From the NCBI GenBank assembly GCA_948805675.1, contig CAQIBN010000011.1:1-19526 (forward strand): a stretch of DNA of 19,526 nt, read 5' to 3'. Every line of letters begins with the position of its first letter. Position 1 is the first letter of the stretch. Positions 1 to 8,234 of this stretch are shown piece after piece. The DNA comes from an uncultured Clostridia bacterium. Its GTDB lineage: Bacteria; Bacillota; Clostridia; TANB77; CAG-508. The position numbers and the translations under genes were made by a program. The notes under the pieces were generated by a model. It was not told the DNA's origin. It made no database searches and saw only the letters and a program-made list of their open reading frames with translations.

Positions 1-418
1 AATATTTCTCCCTAAAACATATATCCATTGCACCCTTAAATATATTTTGATAATATTTATGATATTCATTTGTATTATAAGGACCAAAATTACTACCTAT
101 AATATAATATTTTTTTGAATTCTTTAATATAGACTTTTTTATATATTTATCATTTTGAATAAACATACTTCCACCTAAAAGAATTGTAATATCAAATTTT
201 TTTATATATATTTTCTCATACGATACTCTATCATTAGAGAGTATCTTCATTATTTTATTAATAATTCTATGTCTTTTTATATTTAAATTATTAAACTTCA
301 AATAATTCTTTCCAGAAACTAAAAAGAATTCATGATTTCTATATCTTTCAAGTATTATTTTTATAAATATATCATCACCTAAATTTTTTTCTGCATATGC
401 TTTTAAATAAATCTTCAT
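1..418 (-). CDS. Polysaccharide pyruvyl transferase family protein (partial, N-terminal part)
   Basis: The first 139 residues are visible; the gene runs off the left edge. It starts MKIYLKAYAEKNLGDDIF, and the N-terminal NLGDD motif is typical of the CsaB/WcaK pyruvyl transferase family. LLGGSMF (about residues 87-93) and IIGSNFGP (about 112-119) also fit that fold. The family transfers pyruvate from phosphoenolpyruvate to sugars of surface polymers in the cytoplasm. The ATG is preceded by GAGGT at a normal distance. It is the last visible gene of the minus-strand polysaccharide cluster, 114 bases after the polymerase-like gene, so it probably decorates the same polymer. The acceptor sugar cannot be told. 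Confidence 0.8.
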   Translation of the reverse strand, partial: MKIYLKAYAEKNLGDDIFIKIILERYRNHEFFLVSGKNYLKFNNLNIKRHRIINKIMKILSNDRVSYEKIYIKKFDITILLGGSMFIQNDKYIKKSILKNSKKYYIIGSNFGPYNTNEYHKYYQNIFKGAMDICFREKY

Positions 419-532
419 AATAAACTACCTCATGTTATTCATAATAAATATAGATATTATAATATCTTAATTAAATTCACTTTTTATTATTTTCTGTTAT
501 ATAAAATAAATATACTCAATCACAATATCATT

Positions 533-1648
533 TTAGATTCCTAAAATATTTGATGTGTATGGATATACATCACAAGAACCAGCATAGACATATTTATAGC
601 CCCAATAAAAAATTAATATCATAGAAAGAACTGCATTTACAATTAACCTTTCTTTAGCTTTTGTAGAAATATTAAAGCTGGCTTGTGGCAATAATAATAG
701 TATAAAATAATTAAAATAAAGTGCTATTCTATCAGAATATAATATCATATTTTTAATTTGGAAAATAATAAATTCCATTATTGTTACAAAAAATAAAAAC
801 TGAGTTAATGGCTCCTTTTCATTAATCTTTTTATAACTAAAATAAATAGTTACCAAAAACACTATTTTAACAAAAAAATCTATTCCAAATATATTAACAT
901 CATTCTCATTAACAAATATAAATAAATAATTATATATTTTTACATTTACTAATCCTATTGAATATAAAATGGCAATTACATCTTTTATAAAATAAACAGA
1001 TACAATAGTTATCAAAAATATTAAAAGTAAATATAAATTTTTATATTTAGATTTTGATTCACATATCCTTTTTAAAACTAATATAACTACACCAAAAACA
1101 GCTGTATAATGAAATAATGATGAAATTATTATAGCTATTAGATATTTTAAATTTTTATTTTTATATAAGTATTTTATTGAATAAAACAATATCGATAAAG
1201 CAATTGATTGCCTAAGAATATTAAATGTTCTACAATAAAAAATACTTAAATATGTTAATAAAGACAACCAAAATGGACATCTTTCCCTATATTTATATAA
1301 AGTAATTATAACTAGACTATTACATATTAATTGAATAATAAATAAAAACACATTAACATTTGTAGTAAATCTAGAGACAATGTAATTAATAAATAAATAG
1401 CCAATATCTGTAGTATTAATTAAACTAATATAATCTTCAAAACTTTGACAATCACAGGCAATTTGAAACCAATTTGCTCCATATACATTAACATCTGTTC
1501 CAATTGTTAAATCTCGTACTCCTGCAAAAATAGACAAAATCATAATAATCATAAAGGCAAATATTTTTGTATTTTTATTTTTTTCTACTTTGTTACATAT
1601 AATAGCTAAAATCTCAACAATAACAAAAACTAGCAAATATATAATCAT
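533..1648 (-). CDS. EpsG/Wzy-like polysaccharide polymerase (multi-pass membrane protein)
   Basis: A 371-residue protein with roughly ten hydrophobic segments. RDLTIGTD (residues 45-52), followed by a tyrosine-containing stretch, and NILRQSIALS (about 143-152) are characteristic of the EpsG family of exopolysaccharide polymerases. By family knowledge it would join repeat units at the outer face of the membrane. Its ATG overlaps the stop of the GT2 gene by four bases (ATGA), a sign of translational coupling, and a strong GGGAGGA site lies just upstream. Membrane polymerases diverge fast, so assignment rests on topology, the GTD and RQ motifs, and position among glycosyltransferases. Confidence 0.8.
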   Translation of the reverse strand: MIIYLLVFVIVEILAIICNKVEKNKNTKIFAFMIIMILSIFAGVRDLTIGTDVNVYGANWFQIACDCQSFEDYISLINTTDIGYLFINYIVSRFTTNVNVFLFIIQLICNSLVIITLYKYRERCPFWLSLLTYLSIFYCRTFNILRQSIALSILFYSIKYLYKNKNLKYLIAIIISSLFHYTAVFGVVILVLKRICESKSKYKNLYLLLIFLITIVSVYFIKDVIAILYSIGLVNVKIYNYLFIFVNENDVNIFGIDFFVKIVFLVTIYFSYKKINEKEPLTQFLFFVTIMEFIIFQIKNMILYSDRIALYFNYFILLLLPQASFNISTKAKERLIVNAVLSMILIFYWGYKYVYAGSCDVYPYTSNILGI

Positions 1649-2676
1649 AATTTTTTCCTCCCATTTCTAATAAAAAGTCTACACATTATTGCCAAAGAGT
1701 GATACATCTTTAATTTAACCAAAACCAAGAAAATTGCATGTTTTAATTGTAAATTCATAATATTTGCCTTTTTAATATTTTTTCTATAATATTCTTCATT
1801 CACCAAAATTTTAAATTGTCTACACCTGCTCTTTTTATTAAACAAAAAATTAATTGCAAATCTTTCTAATTGTCTTATTGAAAAAAGCTCACTGTTCTCT
1901 TTATATCTATTATCTATATTTTTAATAACTTCTTCAAATTTTGGATATAATTCATTATATTTAATTGTTAATTTATTATAATCTGAATTCATTACAGACT
2001 CTTCATTTTTCCTATAATGATAAATCGCATTATTTATATAATAGCCTTTATTACACTTATTCCAAACTTTGTAATTAAATAGCATATCTTCTCCAACTTT
2101 TATGTTTTGATCAAATAATATTTTATTTTTATCTATAAATTCCTTATTATAAAAGTTTTTCCATACTGATTCACAGTATTTATGTGTTCCAAATTTCGAA
2201 CCATATGTTGATTGAAACAAATTAAATATTATATCTTTATCAATAATACAATCTGAATTAAATCCATTTTCTACCTCGATTTGAAGTAATTTAGTATTAA
2301 TATAATTTTTCATCATAACAAAATCAAAATCGGAATTATTCTTTATTATTTTATTAGCGAAAATCTCACATGCATTTTTATCGATCCAGTCATCTGCATC
2401 AATAAATGTAATCCATTCACCTTTAGATTTAGATATCCCTTCATTTCTTGTATATGAAACTCCTCTATTTTCGCGATTTATCACAAAACACCTATCATCA
2501 TCAGAAGTAATCTCTCTACAAACATTAACTATTTCTTCACTTGCTCCATCACAAATAATTATTATTTCAATTTTTTTATATGTTTGCATTTTTATTGAAA
2601 AAATACATTTTTTCAAATAATCAATATTAATCCTATATACAGGAACTATTATTGATATTAGACCTTTTTTATACAT
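1645..2676 (-). CDS. Family 2 glycosyltransferase
   Basis: A 343-residue GT-A fold enzyme. The N-terminal ISIIVPVY strand (residues 7-14), ICDGAS (41-46) and the metal-binding FIDADDW (91-97) are classic GT2 motifs; ENRGVSYTRNEG (69-80) is the usual helix before the DxD. It would transfer a nucleotide-activated sugar to the lipid-linked repeat unit on the cytoplasmic side. The C-terminal half lacks long membrane helices, apart from a hydrophobic patch near residue 315. It starts one base after the stop of the TagF-like gene, with AAGGGAAA before the ATG, so it is co-transcribed. Sugar and acceptor are unknown. Confidence 0.9.
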   Translation of the reverse strand: MYKKGLISIIVPVYRINIDYLKKCIFSIKMQTYKKIEIIIICDGASEEIVNVCREITSDDDRCFVINRENRGVSYTRNEGISKSKGEWITFIDADDWIDKNACEIFANKIIKNNSDFDFVMMKNYINTKLLQIEVENGFNSDCIIDKDIIFNLFQSTYGSKFGTHKYCESVWKNFYNKEFIDKNKILFDQNIKVGEDMLFNYKVWNKCNKGYYINNAIYHYRKNEESVMNSDYNKLTIKYNELYPKFEEVIKNIDNRYKENSELFSIRQLERFAINFLFNKKSRCRQFKILVNEEYYRKNIKKANIMNLQLKHAIFLVLVKLKMYHSLAIMCRLFIRNGRKKL

Positions 2677-2677
2677 A

Positions 2678-3853
2678 TTATTTCCCTTTCTTCAATACAT
2701 CATATATTCTTTTGCAATTATCTGTATCAAAATATTCAAAAAAATTATTCATTCTTGCAACATATTCATCTTCTATTTTAAATTCATTTTTACAGTATTT
2801 AATTACTTGTTGTACTAATTTTTTTTGTTCATCATAAATCTTTCCAAATCCATCTTTTTCATAATCAAAATATCCTTGTAGCAAATGGGATGAACGATAT
2901 TTATTATAATCAAATTGGTAGTATATAACTGGTTTCTTCATATAAGCAAAATCCATATAAACACTTGAATAATCAGTTATCATCAAATTACATTCTTTTA
3001 ATAATTGTTGAATATCAATATTATCATTTACAACAATATTAATGCTTTTTGATTTCATTTTAAAACAATCTATAAATTTTCTCATTTGGTAATGAGGATA
3101 AAAAATCAACTCAAAACCTTCTTTTTCTATAAATTCTATTAGAGTTTTATCATTGATAAAACTATTCCATCTTTTAAAATATTCAGATTCAATAAATTCA
3201 CTTTTATTTGTTGTAAGTTCAAACCATCTTCTCCAAGTAGGAATTAATAATATTTTTTTTCTATTAATTTTTTTCTCATGTAAATTATCAAATCTTGCAA
3301 ATCCTGTATATACAACATTTTCTTCTGGGTATCCAAATTTGTCCTTTATATATTCATACTCTCTTTTAGCACCACAAATAAAATACTTAAAATATGTATT
3401 TTTATAATAAAACATAGGTACATTATCTTTTGTAATACCATGTTGTAAGAATACTCTATTATTTAATAAATGCAAATATAAATGTATAATAGTAAAAATT
3501 GCATGATTAGGATTACCCTCTTTATGAGTACTAATATTGTATTCAGATGCTAAATAATAAACCCAATGCTTAAAGCTACCAAATTGTATAATATTTCCAT
3601 ATTCTGCTATTTTTTCATAATCTTTACTTTTTTTATTAATTGCATAATAGCACTTAATATTAGGATGATTATTTCTAACATATTTAAAAAAATGATATCC
3701 ATTATCCCTACATGTATTTTTTAACTCACTTATTAACCATATTGGACTATTCCTATTTTTTATTTTTTCACCTATTGCAAAAGGAATAGCAAATATAAGT
3801 ATGAAAATTCCAAATAAATCTTTAACTTTTACTTTTTTTATTTTATCTAGCAT
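2678..3853 (-). CDS. CDP-glycerol glycerophosphotransferase family protein (TagF/TagB-like)
   Basis: A 391-residue protein with the hallmarks of the glycerophosphotransferase family: FLQHGIT (residues 135-141), TGFARFD (183-189), LIPTWR (203-208), YPH (252-254) and TDYSSVYMDF (293-302), where the catalytic histidine and CDP-binding residues lie in this family. A hydrophobic N-terminal stretch (about residues 13-28) probably helps membrane association. It would add glycerol-phosphate (or another polyol-phosphate) to a surface polymer. It is shorter than full-length poly(glycerophosphate) polymerases and may add a single unit. Its start overlaps the preceding GT4 gene by 11 bases. Among ordinary glycosyltransferases it suggests a phosphate-containing, teichoic-acid-like or decorated capsular polymer. 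Confidence 0.88.
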   Translation of the reverse strand: MLDKIKKVKVKDLFGIFILIFAIPFAIGEKIKNRNSPIWLISELKNTCRDNGYHFFKYVRNNHPNIKCYYAINKKSKDYEKIAEYGNIIQFGSFKHWVYYLASEYNISTHKEGNPNHAIFTIIHLYLHLLNNRVFLQHGITKDNVPMFYYKNTYFKYFICGAKREYEYIKDKFGYPEENVVYTGFARFDNLHEKKINRKKILLIPTWRRWFELTTNKSEFIESEYFKRWNSFINDKTLIEFIEKEGFELIFYPHYQMRKFIDCFKMKSKSINIVVNDNIDIQQLLKECNLMITDYSSVYMDFAYMKKPVIYYQFDYNKYRSSHLLQGYFDYEKDGFGKIYDEQKKLVQQVIKYCKNEFKIEDEYVARMNNFFEYFDTDNCKRIYDVLKKGK

Positions 3854-4979
3854 TATTATAACATCCTTTGTTTAAATAATAATTTTCTAACTTTTCGTTT
3901 TCAATAAATATATCATAACCATATTCTCTAATATATCTTGAAAATTCTCTTCTATCTATTTGTTTTGATGTTTTAAGAATATTTATAGCCCAAATTTCAC
4001 TAGATTCTTCCAATCTAACAAAGCTCATATTAGGAGTAATTTTAGCAGTTTCAGGAACTCCATTTGAAGCAATACAATGACAGCCTGAACATTGTGCTTC
4101 TATCAATACCATTCCTAATCCTTCATATAAGCTTGGTAACACAAAAACATCAAAAGCTTGATATAGATTATAAACATCTTTTCTTTGACCTAAAAATTTA
4201 ACACAATTTTCTAATCCCAATAATCTTACCTTATTTTTTATTTCATCTTCCATAGGTCCTTGTCCTATTAGAAGTAAAACAGTATCTTTATTTTCTTTAT
4301 GTACTTGTTCAAAAATATCAACTAAAAATGTATGATTCTTTTGCTCTACAAATCTACCTACATGTCCTATTACTAAAGTAGAGTCTTTTATTCCTAATTC
4401 TTTTCTTTTAATCTTCCTTATTTCTTCTTTATATTCAAACTTTTCTATATCAATTGCATTATTTACTAAATATACTTTTCCTTTATTATATTCTTTATTG
4501 CCAAATAACCATCTTCCAGCTAGTTCTGAACAACCTATATATTCAGTTGCAAACATCCTTGAAAAATGTCTTAACACTTGTTTCATTAAATTCTTCTTTT
4601 TTTCTTGTTTATTTGTAGTACTATGAGAATGTGCAATTCTAACTGGTATTCCAGCACATTTAGCTGCAAATAGACTAAATACTGATAATGTATTAATATG
4701 TGAATGTACTATTCTATATTTTCCATCTTTAAGAACCTTTTTTAATTCTTTATGATATTTTATAACTTTTTGGTATGGAGGAATTAATATAACTTTTCCC
4801 CCCATAGACTCTATTTCTTCTTTTGGAATTCCATTTGAATCTTCATCAATAATAAAATCAAACTGTATTTTATTTTTATCTATATGGCGATAATAATTCA
4901 TTACTACTGCTTCTACACCGCCACCTACCCATTTTCCAATCACATGAGCTATTCTAATTGGCTCTACCTTTTGTTTCAT
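3843..4979 (-). CDS. Family 4 glycosyltransferase (EpsF-like)
   Basis: A 378-residue GT-B enzyme. GGGVEAVVMNYY (residues 19-30) is the N-terminal nucleotide-sugar loop, HSH (92-94) lies in the first domain, GHVGRFVEQKN (205-215) starts the second, and the EX7E motif is E286 to E294 in YEGLGMVLIE. This is close to EpsF-type enzymes of exopolysaccharide clusters, which transfer a sugar from UDP-sugar to a lipid-linked acceptor. It is the first gene of the tight downstream block. The ATG at 4979 has GAAAGGAA upstream. A terminator-like hairpin and an AT-rich leader of nearly 300 bases separate it from the initiating transferase. Confidence 0.9.
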   Translation of the reverse strand: MKQKVEPIRIAHVIGKWVGGGVEAVVMNYYRHIDKNKIQFDFIIDEDSNGIPKEEIESMGGKVILIPPYQKVIKYHKELKKVLKDGKYRIVHSHINTLSVFSLFAAKCAGIPVRIAHSHSTTNKQEKKKNLMKQVLRHFSRMFATEYIGCSELAGRWLFGNKEYNKGKVYLVNNAIDIEKFEYKEEIRKIKRKELGIKDSTLVIGHVGRFVEQKNHTFLVDIFEQVHKENKDTVLLLIGQGPMEDEIKNKVRLLGLENCVKFLGQRKDVYNLYQAFDVFVLPSLYEGLGMVLIEAQCSGCHCIASNGVPETAKITPNMSFVRLEESSEIWAINILKTSKQIDRREFSRYIREYGYDIFIENEKLENYYLNKGCYNNAR

Positions 4980-5016
4980 ACATAATAGTTCCTTTCAAAT
5001 CTAAGTTTTTTAATAT

Positions 5017-5022
5017 ATTATA
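5017..5022 (-). promoter_or_regulatory. Possible -10 element for the glycosyltransferase block
   Basis: A TATAAT hexamer on the minus strand lies just downstream of the 5049-5067 hairpin and about 40 bases before the GT4 start. No good -35 is visible at 17 bases, so this is a weak call. It would let the block be transcribed independently if the hairpin terminates. Confidence 0.3.
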
Positions 5023-5048
5023 GTTTACTTTTAAGTCTTAAATATAAG

Positions 5049-5067
5049 AAAGTGGCTTTGCCACTCC
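5049..5067 (-). terminator. Terminator-like hairpin between sugar transferase and glycosyltransferase block
   Basis: Read on the minus strand, GGAGTGGC-AAA-GCCACTTT folds into six Watson-Crick pairs plus two G-U pairs with a three-base loop, followed by the T-rich TTCTTATATTT. This is one of the few GC-containing stems in an otherwise AT-rich 290-base gap. It can end the 5273-5992 transcript or act as an attenuator ahead of the glycosyltransferase genes. Confidence 0.55.
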
Positions 5068-5170
5068 TTATTAAACTTAAATATAAATATATAAATCACA
5101 AAACAACTCTTCCACTAATATAAAATAACCTTTGACTTATCTTGTGTTTGATTCCTTTTTAAATATGTAA

Positions 5171-5205
5171 TTGCAATATTATATATATCACATATAATAT
5201 TGCAA
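5171..5205. repeat. Perfect 14-bp inverted repeat in the polysaccharide leader
   Basis: The arms are TTGCAATATTATAT (5171-5184) and its exact reverse complement (5192-5205), with a 7-base loop. No T-run follows on either side, so it is not a standard terminator. It could be an mRNA hairpin, an antitermination element or a protein-binding dyad. It lies about 65 bases downstream of the sugar transferase stop and upstream of the smaller terminator-like hairpin. Confidence 0.6.
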
Positions 5206-5272
5206 AACTTTACTAAAAAGTAAACACATCGCCTCTAAATATTTCTACTAAATGTAATAACTTTATATTTTC

Positions 5273-5992
5273 TTATGCAGCTCCTTCACGTTTAATAGTT
5301 TTTATAACAGTTTTTGCTACTAAATTAACATCTTGAATTACATTTGTATTCTCATAATATTCTAAATCAAGTTCCAATCTTTCATCAAAAGAAACTTCAC
5401 TTCTTCCAGAAACCTGCCATAAACCTGTTATTCCTGGTTTGCATTTTATTATGTAATAATAGTACTCCCCCATATCTTCCTGTTCTCTTGGTAAATATGG
5501 ACGTGGACCTACTAAACTCATATCACCTTTTAATACATTAATAAACTGTGGAAATTCATCTAAACTTGTTTTTCTTAAAAACCTACCTATTTTTGTAACT
5601 CTTGGGTCATTTTTTAATTTTTTATTCTTTTTATACTCTTTTGCTGCTTCTTTATCTACTCTTAAAATTCTTGCTAATTCCTCATCTGCTCCTACTATCA
5701 TTGTTCTAAATTTATACATCTTAAATAATTTTCCATTTTTACCAATTCTTTCTTGTGTAAAAAATATTGGTCCTTTATCTTTTTCAAAGAAATTTATAAT
5801 TGCTACAAGTAATGTTATTGGTATAAGCATTATTATTCCAACTATACCTGACAACAAATCTAATAGTCTTTTTCCTGTTCTATTAAATAAATTTAAAGCT
5901 TTCTTTTCTAATGCACTTTTTCTTTTTCTTGATTGTGATAAAATTAAGTCATCTTCTTTTAGTATGGTAATATCATCTTTAGCAAGATTCAC
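5273..5992 (-). CDS. Initiating sugar transferase (polyprenyl-phosphate glycosylphosphotransferase)
   Basis: A 239-residue short-form phosphoglycosyl transferase. A single hydrophobic segment (about residues 44-68) precedes the catalytic domain with FTQERIGKNGKLFKMYKFRTM (starting at 78; given as motif positions 78-98), KTSLDEFPQ (141-149, containing the Asp145-Glu146 dyad), GDMSLVGPRP (156-165) and KPGITGLWQVSGRSE (185-199). It moves a sugar-1-phosphate from a UDP-sugar to undecaprenyl phosphate, the first committed step of capsule or exopolysaccharide synthesis. The GTG start is chosen because GGGGGAT lies just upstream and no better in-frame start exists. A consensus-like promoter sits 90 bases upstream. 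It probably primes the polymer made by the genes at 533-4979. Confidence 0.92.
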   Translation of the reverse strand: MNLAKDDITILKEDDLILSQSRKRKSALEKKALNLFNRTGKRLLDLLSGIVGIIMLIPITLLVAIINFFEKDKGPIFFTQERIGKNGKLFKMYKFRTMIVGADEELARILRVDKEAAKEYKKNKKLKNDPRVTKIGRFLRKTSLDEFPQFINVLKGDMSLVGPRPYLPREQEDMGEYYYYIIKCKPGITGLWQVSGRSEVSFDERLELDLEYYENTNVIQDVNLVAKTVIKTIKREGAA

Positions 5993-6082
5993 TTTTAACC
6001 ATCCCCCATATAAAATATTAATATCATGTTACATTTTAATAACACTCTTTAAATTAAGTTCATTATAACATCCAATATTAAT

Positions 6083-6111
6083 ATTATACAATCATTTAAC
6101 ACAAATTTCAA
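6083..6111 (-). promoter_or_regulatory. Sigma-A type promoter for the sugar transferase gene
   Basis: On the minus strand TTGAAA (6111-6106), a 17-base spacer and TATAAT (6088-6083) form a near-consensus vegetative promoter. It leaves a leader of about 85 bases before the GTG start at 5992, so the sugar transferase has its own promoter separate from the VanZ/DUF389 genes. Confidence 0.7.
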
Positions 6112-6212
6112 GATTCTGTAACATATTTGTAAAATTTTCGTCATTTTTTGTTAACTTTTTATGTTTATTATGTTTAAATCTATAGTAATATCAATAAAAT
6201 AACTTTTATCTT

Positions 6213-6698
6213 TTATTTTTGTATAATTTTTGCAACTAATAATACAATGCCTATTCCAAACAAAACACCTATTGCATCTATAAAAACATCTGTTACTTGT
6301 CCGCTTCTCCCAGGAACAAAAAGTTGATGTATTTCATCTGAAATCGCATATAACACCCCTATACATAAACTAATACCTATTTTCTTATACCTAGTTATTG
6401 TATATGTAGATACATAACACATAATAGTAATACCTAATGTTGTATATATAGAAAAATGTGCGAGTTTTCTTACTGGCATTTTTATATTTTCTTTAATTTC
6501 TTTTTTTTGTATAATATTCAAATTTTTAGTATATGGATTAGTATTTATTATAAAATCTATAACCAAGCTACTTGTACCTGTAGACTTTCCAGAATCCTCA
6601 GAAGAAAATTTGAATATTGTTATACATACTGCAATTGTTAACATAAATGTAATAATTCTAATTATTATGTTTTCTCTTTTTATATCAGTTTGTAACAT
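6213..6698 (-). CDS. VanZ-like family membrane protein
   Basis: A 161-residue protein with about four membrane helices. FSSEDSGKSTGTSS (about residues 26-39), the RKLAHFSIYTTLG helix (about 77-89), SDEIHQLFVPGRSGQVTDV (about 119-137) and the following Asp-containing helix match the VanZ-like family, whose founding member gives low-level teicoplanin resistance by an unknown route. AAGGAG lies 11 bases before the ATG. It starts 25 bases after the DUF389 gene stop and is probably in the same transcript. No van resistance genes are nearby, so a resistance role should not be assumed. Confidence 0.85.
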   Translation of the reverse strand: MLQTDIKRENIIIRIITFMLTIAVCITIFKFSSEDSGKSTGTSSLVIDFIINTNPYTKNLNIIQKKEIKENIKMPVRKLAHFSIYTTLGITIMCYVSTYTITRYKKIGISLCIGVLYAISDEIHQLFVPGRSGQVTDVFIDAIGVLFGIGIVLLVAKIIQK

Positions 6699-6723
6699 AG
6701 TTTTATAATCTCCTTGTTCATTT

Positions 6724-8085
6724 TCATTCTTCTTCTACCTGCTTAGAAATAACAATATTTTCGCCTAAAATTTCTTTCAAAAAGTTCTCTATTTCAATTT
6801 TTTCTTTATCTTTTATATCTCTGTTTAAAACTAAATTCACCAAAGTTGTTATATTTTTATCTGTATTAGTTGTTGTTGTATTATTTGTTATTATGCAATC
6901 TTTAACTACTTCAAATTTTTCTTTTATCTTGTTTTTTGCATCCTCAGTATTTGCAATAGATTTATCTTTTATTTCAGAAATTTTATCTTGTATTTGTGCC
7001 ACTTCATTATTTACATCTTTATTATCATTCACATACATAGATGTATCTAATTTTCCCACTTTACTTTGTATTAATTTTTCTACTTCATCTTTTGTAATTC
7101 CTTCTTTAACTTCTGTTTGTGTTATTTTTAGATTCATATCTTGAAGATTATATTTTTTTAGAGAATTACTTAAATTAATAATCTCTTCATGTTCTAAAAC
7201 TTTCCCAATCAAAGCTAAATTTATTTTTTTATTTTTTATATCTACACTTGACTTAACAACTTGTGTACCTTCATATCTAAATTCTATATTTAAATACTTT
7301 TGAACACTAGCATTTATAATACTTTCTTTTACTATTTGATGTGCTAAAAATATACTTGGAATAATTGTAATAATAGAAATTACAGCTAAATTTCTTTTTA
7401 TTTTCCATTCCTCTTTTGTATTTGCACCTTTTCTTTTTGGCATTTTCATTATCTTAAAAACAATAATAGAAGATAGACATATAAAAAATGCATTAATAAA
7501 GAAAAGATAAAAAGCTCCTCCTGTATAACTTAAATTTTTTATTGCTATACCATATCCTACTGTACAAAGAGGTGGCATTAATCCTGTTGCTATTGCAACA
7601 CCTGGAATAACATTAGATTTTTCTTTTCTTGTCATCCCAATTGCTCCTGCTAGGCCTCCAACTATTGCAATAACTACATCCCATATAGTTGGCACAGTTC
7701 TTGATAATAATTCCGATGAAGTATCTGATATTGGTGAAACCATAAAATATATACTAGAAGTAATGACACTAATCGCAATTTGTATAATTAATGAAACTAC
7801 TGCTCTTTTTGCAAATTTAAAATCATTTGTAGCAATTGCATATCCTATACCTATAATTGCCCCCATCATTGGTGATATTAACATTGCACCTATTATTACA
7901 GCTACAGAATTCATATTTAATCCTATTGAGGCTATAATTATTGCACAAATTAAAATACACATATTGGTCCCTTTTAGTTTTGCACCAGAAACAACACTCG
8001 TTTTTATATCCCCATTACTAGCCTTATTTTCTGAAATACTAAATACATCTCTAAAAAAATTTTTTATTCTTTTTTTTAGTTCCAT
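6724..8085 (-). CDS. DUF389 domain membrane protein (TIGR00341 family)
   Basis: The N-terminal 250 residues hold about six or seven membrane segments with the DUF389 signature GAMLISPMMGAIIGIGYA (about residues 67-84) and a second conserved VAIATGLMPPLCTVGYG stretch (about 170-186). The C-terminal 200 residues are soluble, rich in Lys, Asn and Glu, with a run of threonines and asparagines near the end. The function of the family is unknown. The start at 8085 (MELKKR) is chosen over the ATG at 8106 because AAAAGGAG is correctly spaced from it, while the upstream ATG has no ribosome site. It leads a two-gene unit with the VanZ-like gene and diverges from the LCP gene. Confidence 0.85.
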   Translation of the reverse strand: MELKKRIKNFFRDVFSISENKASNGDIKTSVVSGAKLKGTNMCILICAIIIASIGLNMNSVAVIIGAMLISPMMGAIIGIGYAIATNDFKFAKRAVVSLIIQIAISVITSSIYFMVSPISDTSSELLSRTVPTIWDVVIAIVGGLAGAIGMTRKEKSNVIPGVAIATGLMPPLCTVGYGIAIKNLSYTGGAFYLFFINAFFICLSSIIVFKIMKMPKRKGANTKEEWKIKRNLAVISIITIIPSIFLAHQIVKESIINASVQKYLNIEFRYEGTQVVKSSVDIKNKKINLALIGKVLEHEEIINLSNSLKKYNLQDMNLKITQTEVKEGITKDEVEKLIQSKVGKLDTSMYVNDNKDVNNEVAQIQDKISEIKDKSIANTEDAKNKIKEKFEVVKDCIITNNTTTTNTDKNITTLVNLVLNRDIKDKEKIEIENFLKEILGENIVISKQVEEE

Positions 8086-8126
8086 TTGTATTTTTCTCCT
8101 TTTCATTTGTCTTACATATGTAAAAA

Positions 8127-8155
8127 ATTATATACCAATTTTTTCCTTGATACAA
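8127..8155 (-). promoter_or_regulatory. Promoter for the DUF389-VanZ unit
   Basis: On the minus strand TTGTAT (8155-8150), a 17-base spacer and a perfect TATAAT (8132-8127) precede the DUF389 start by about 40 bases. The -35 matches only TTG of the consensus; the spacing and -10 are good. Confidence 0.5.
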
Positions 8156-8172
8156 CTTTTATTTCTATTTTC

Positions 8173-8200
8173 TTTACTTTTTTTTTATTTGTTGTATAAT
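8173..8200 (+). promoter_or_regulatory. Promoter for the LCP gene
   Basis: TTTACT (8173-8178) and a perfect TATAAT (8195-8200) are 16 bases apart. The ATG at 8199 overlaps this -10 box, which is a reason to place the LCP start downstream, at the TTG at 8235. Confidence 0.5.
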
Positions 8201-8234
8201 GTATTTATATTATTTTAGAAAGAGGTTGATAATT

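Noticed and set aside
2330..2335. TCGG on the plus strand inside the GT2 gene
   Set aside because: It is on the non-coding strand; the gene reads TCC GAT there, and the frame is intact on both sides.
6213..6698. Glycopeptide resistance role for the VanZ-like gene
   Set aside because: Only family resemblance is present; no vanHAX or regulator genes are nearby, and VanZ-like proteins are common in non-resistant Firmicutes.
7763..8198. Long plus-strand open frame opposite the DUF389 gene
   Set aside because: It mirrors the membrane helices of the DUF389 protein in antisense, has no ribosome site, and the DUF389 signature on the minus strand is clear.
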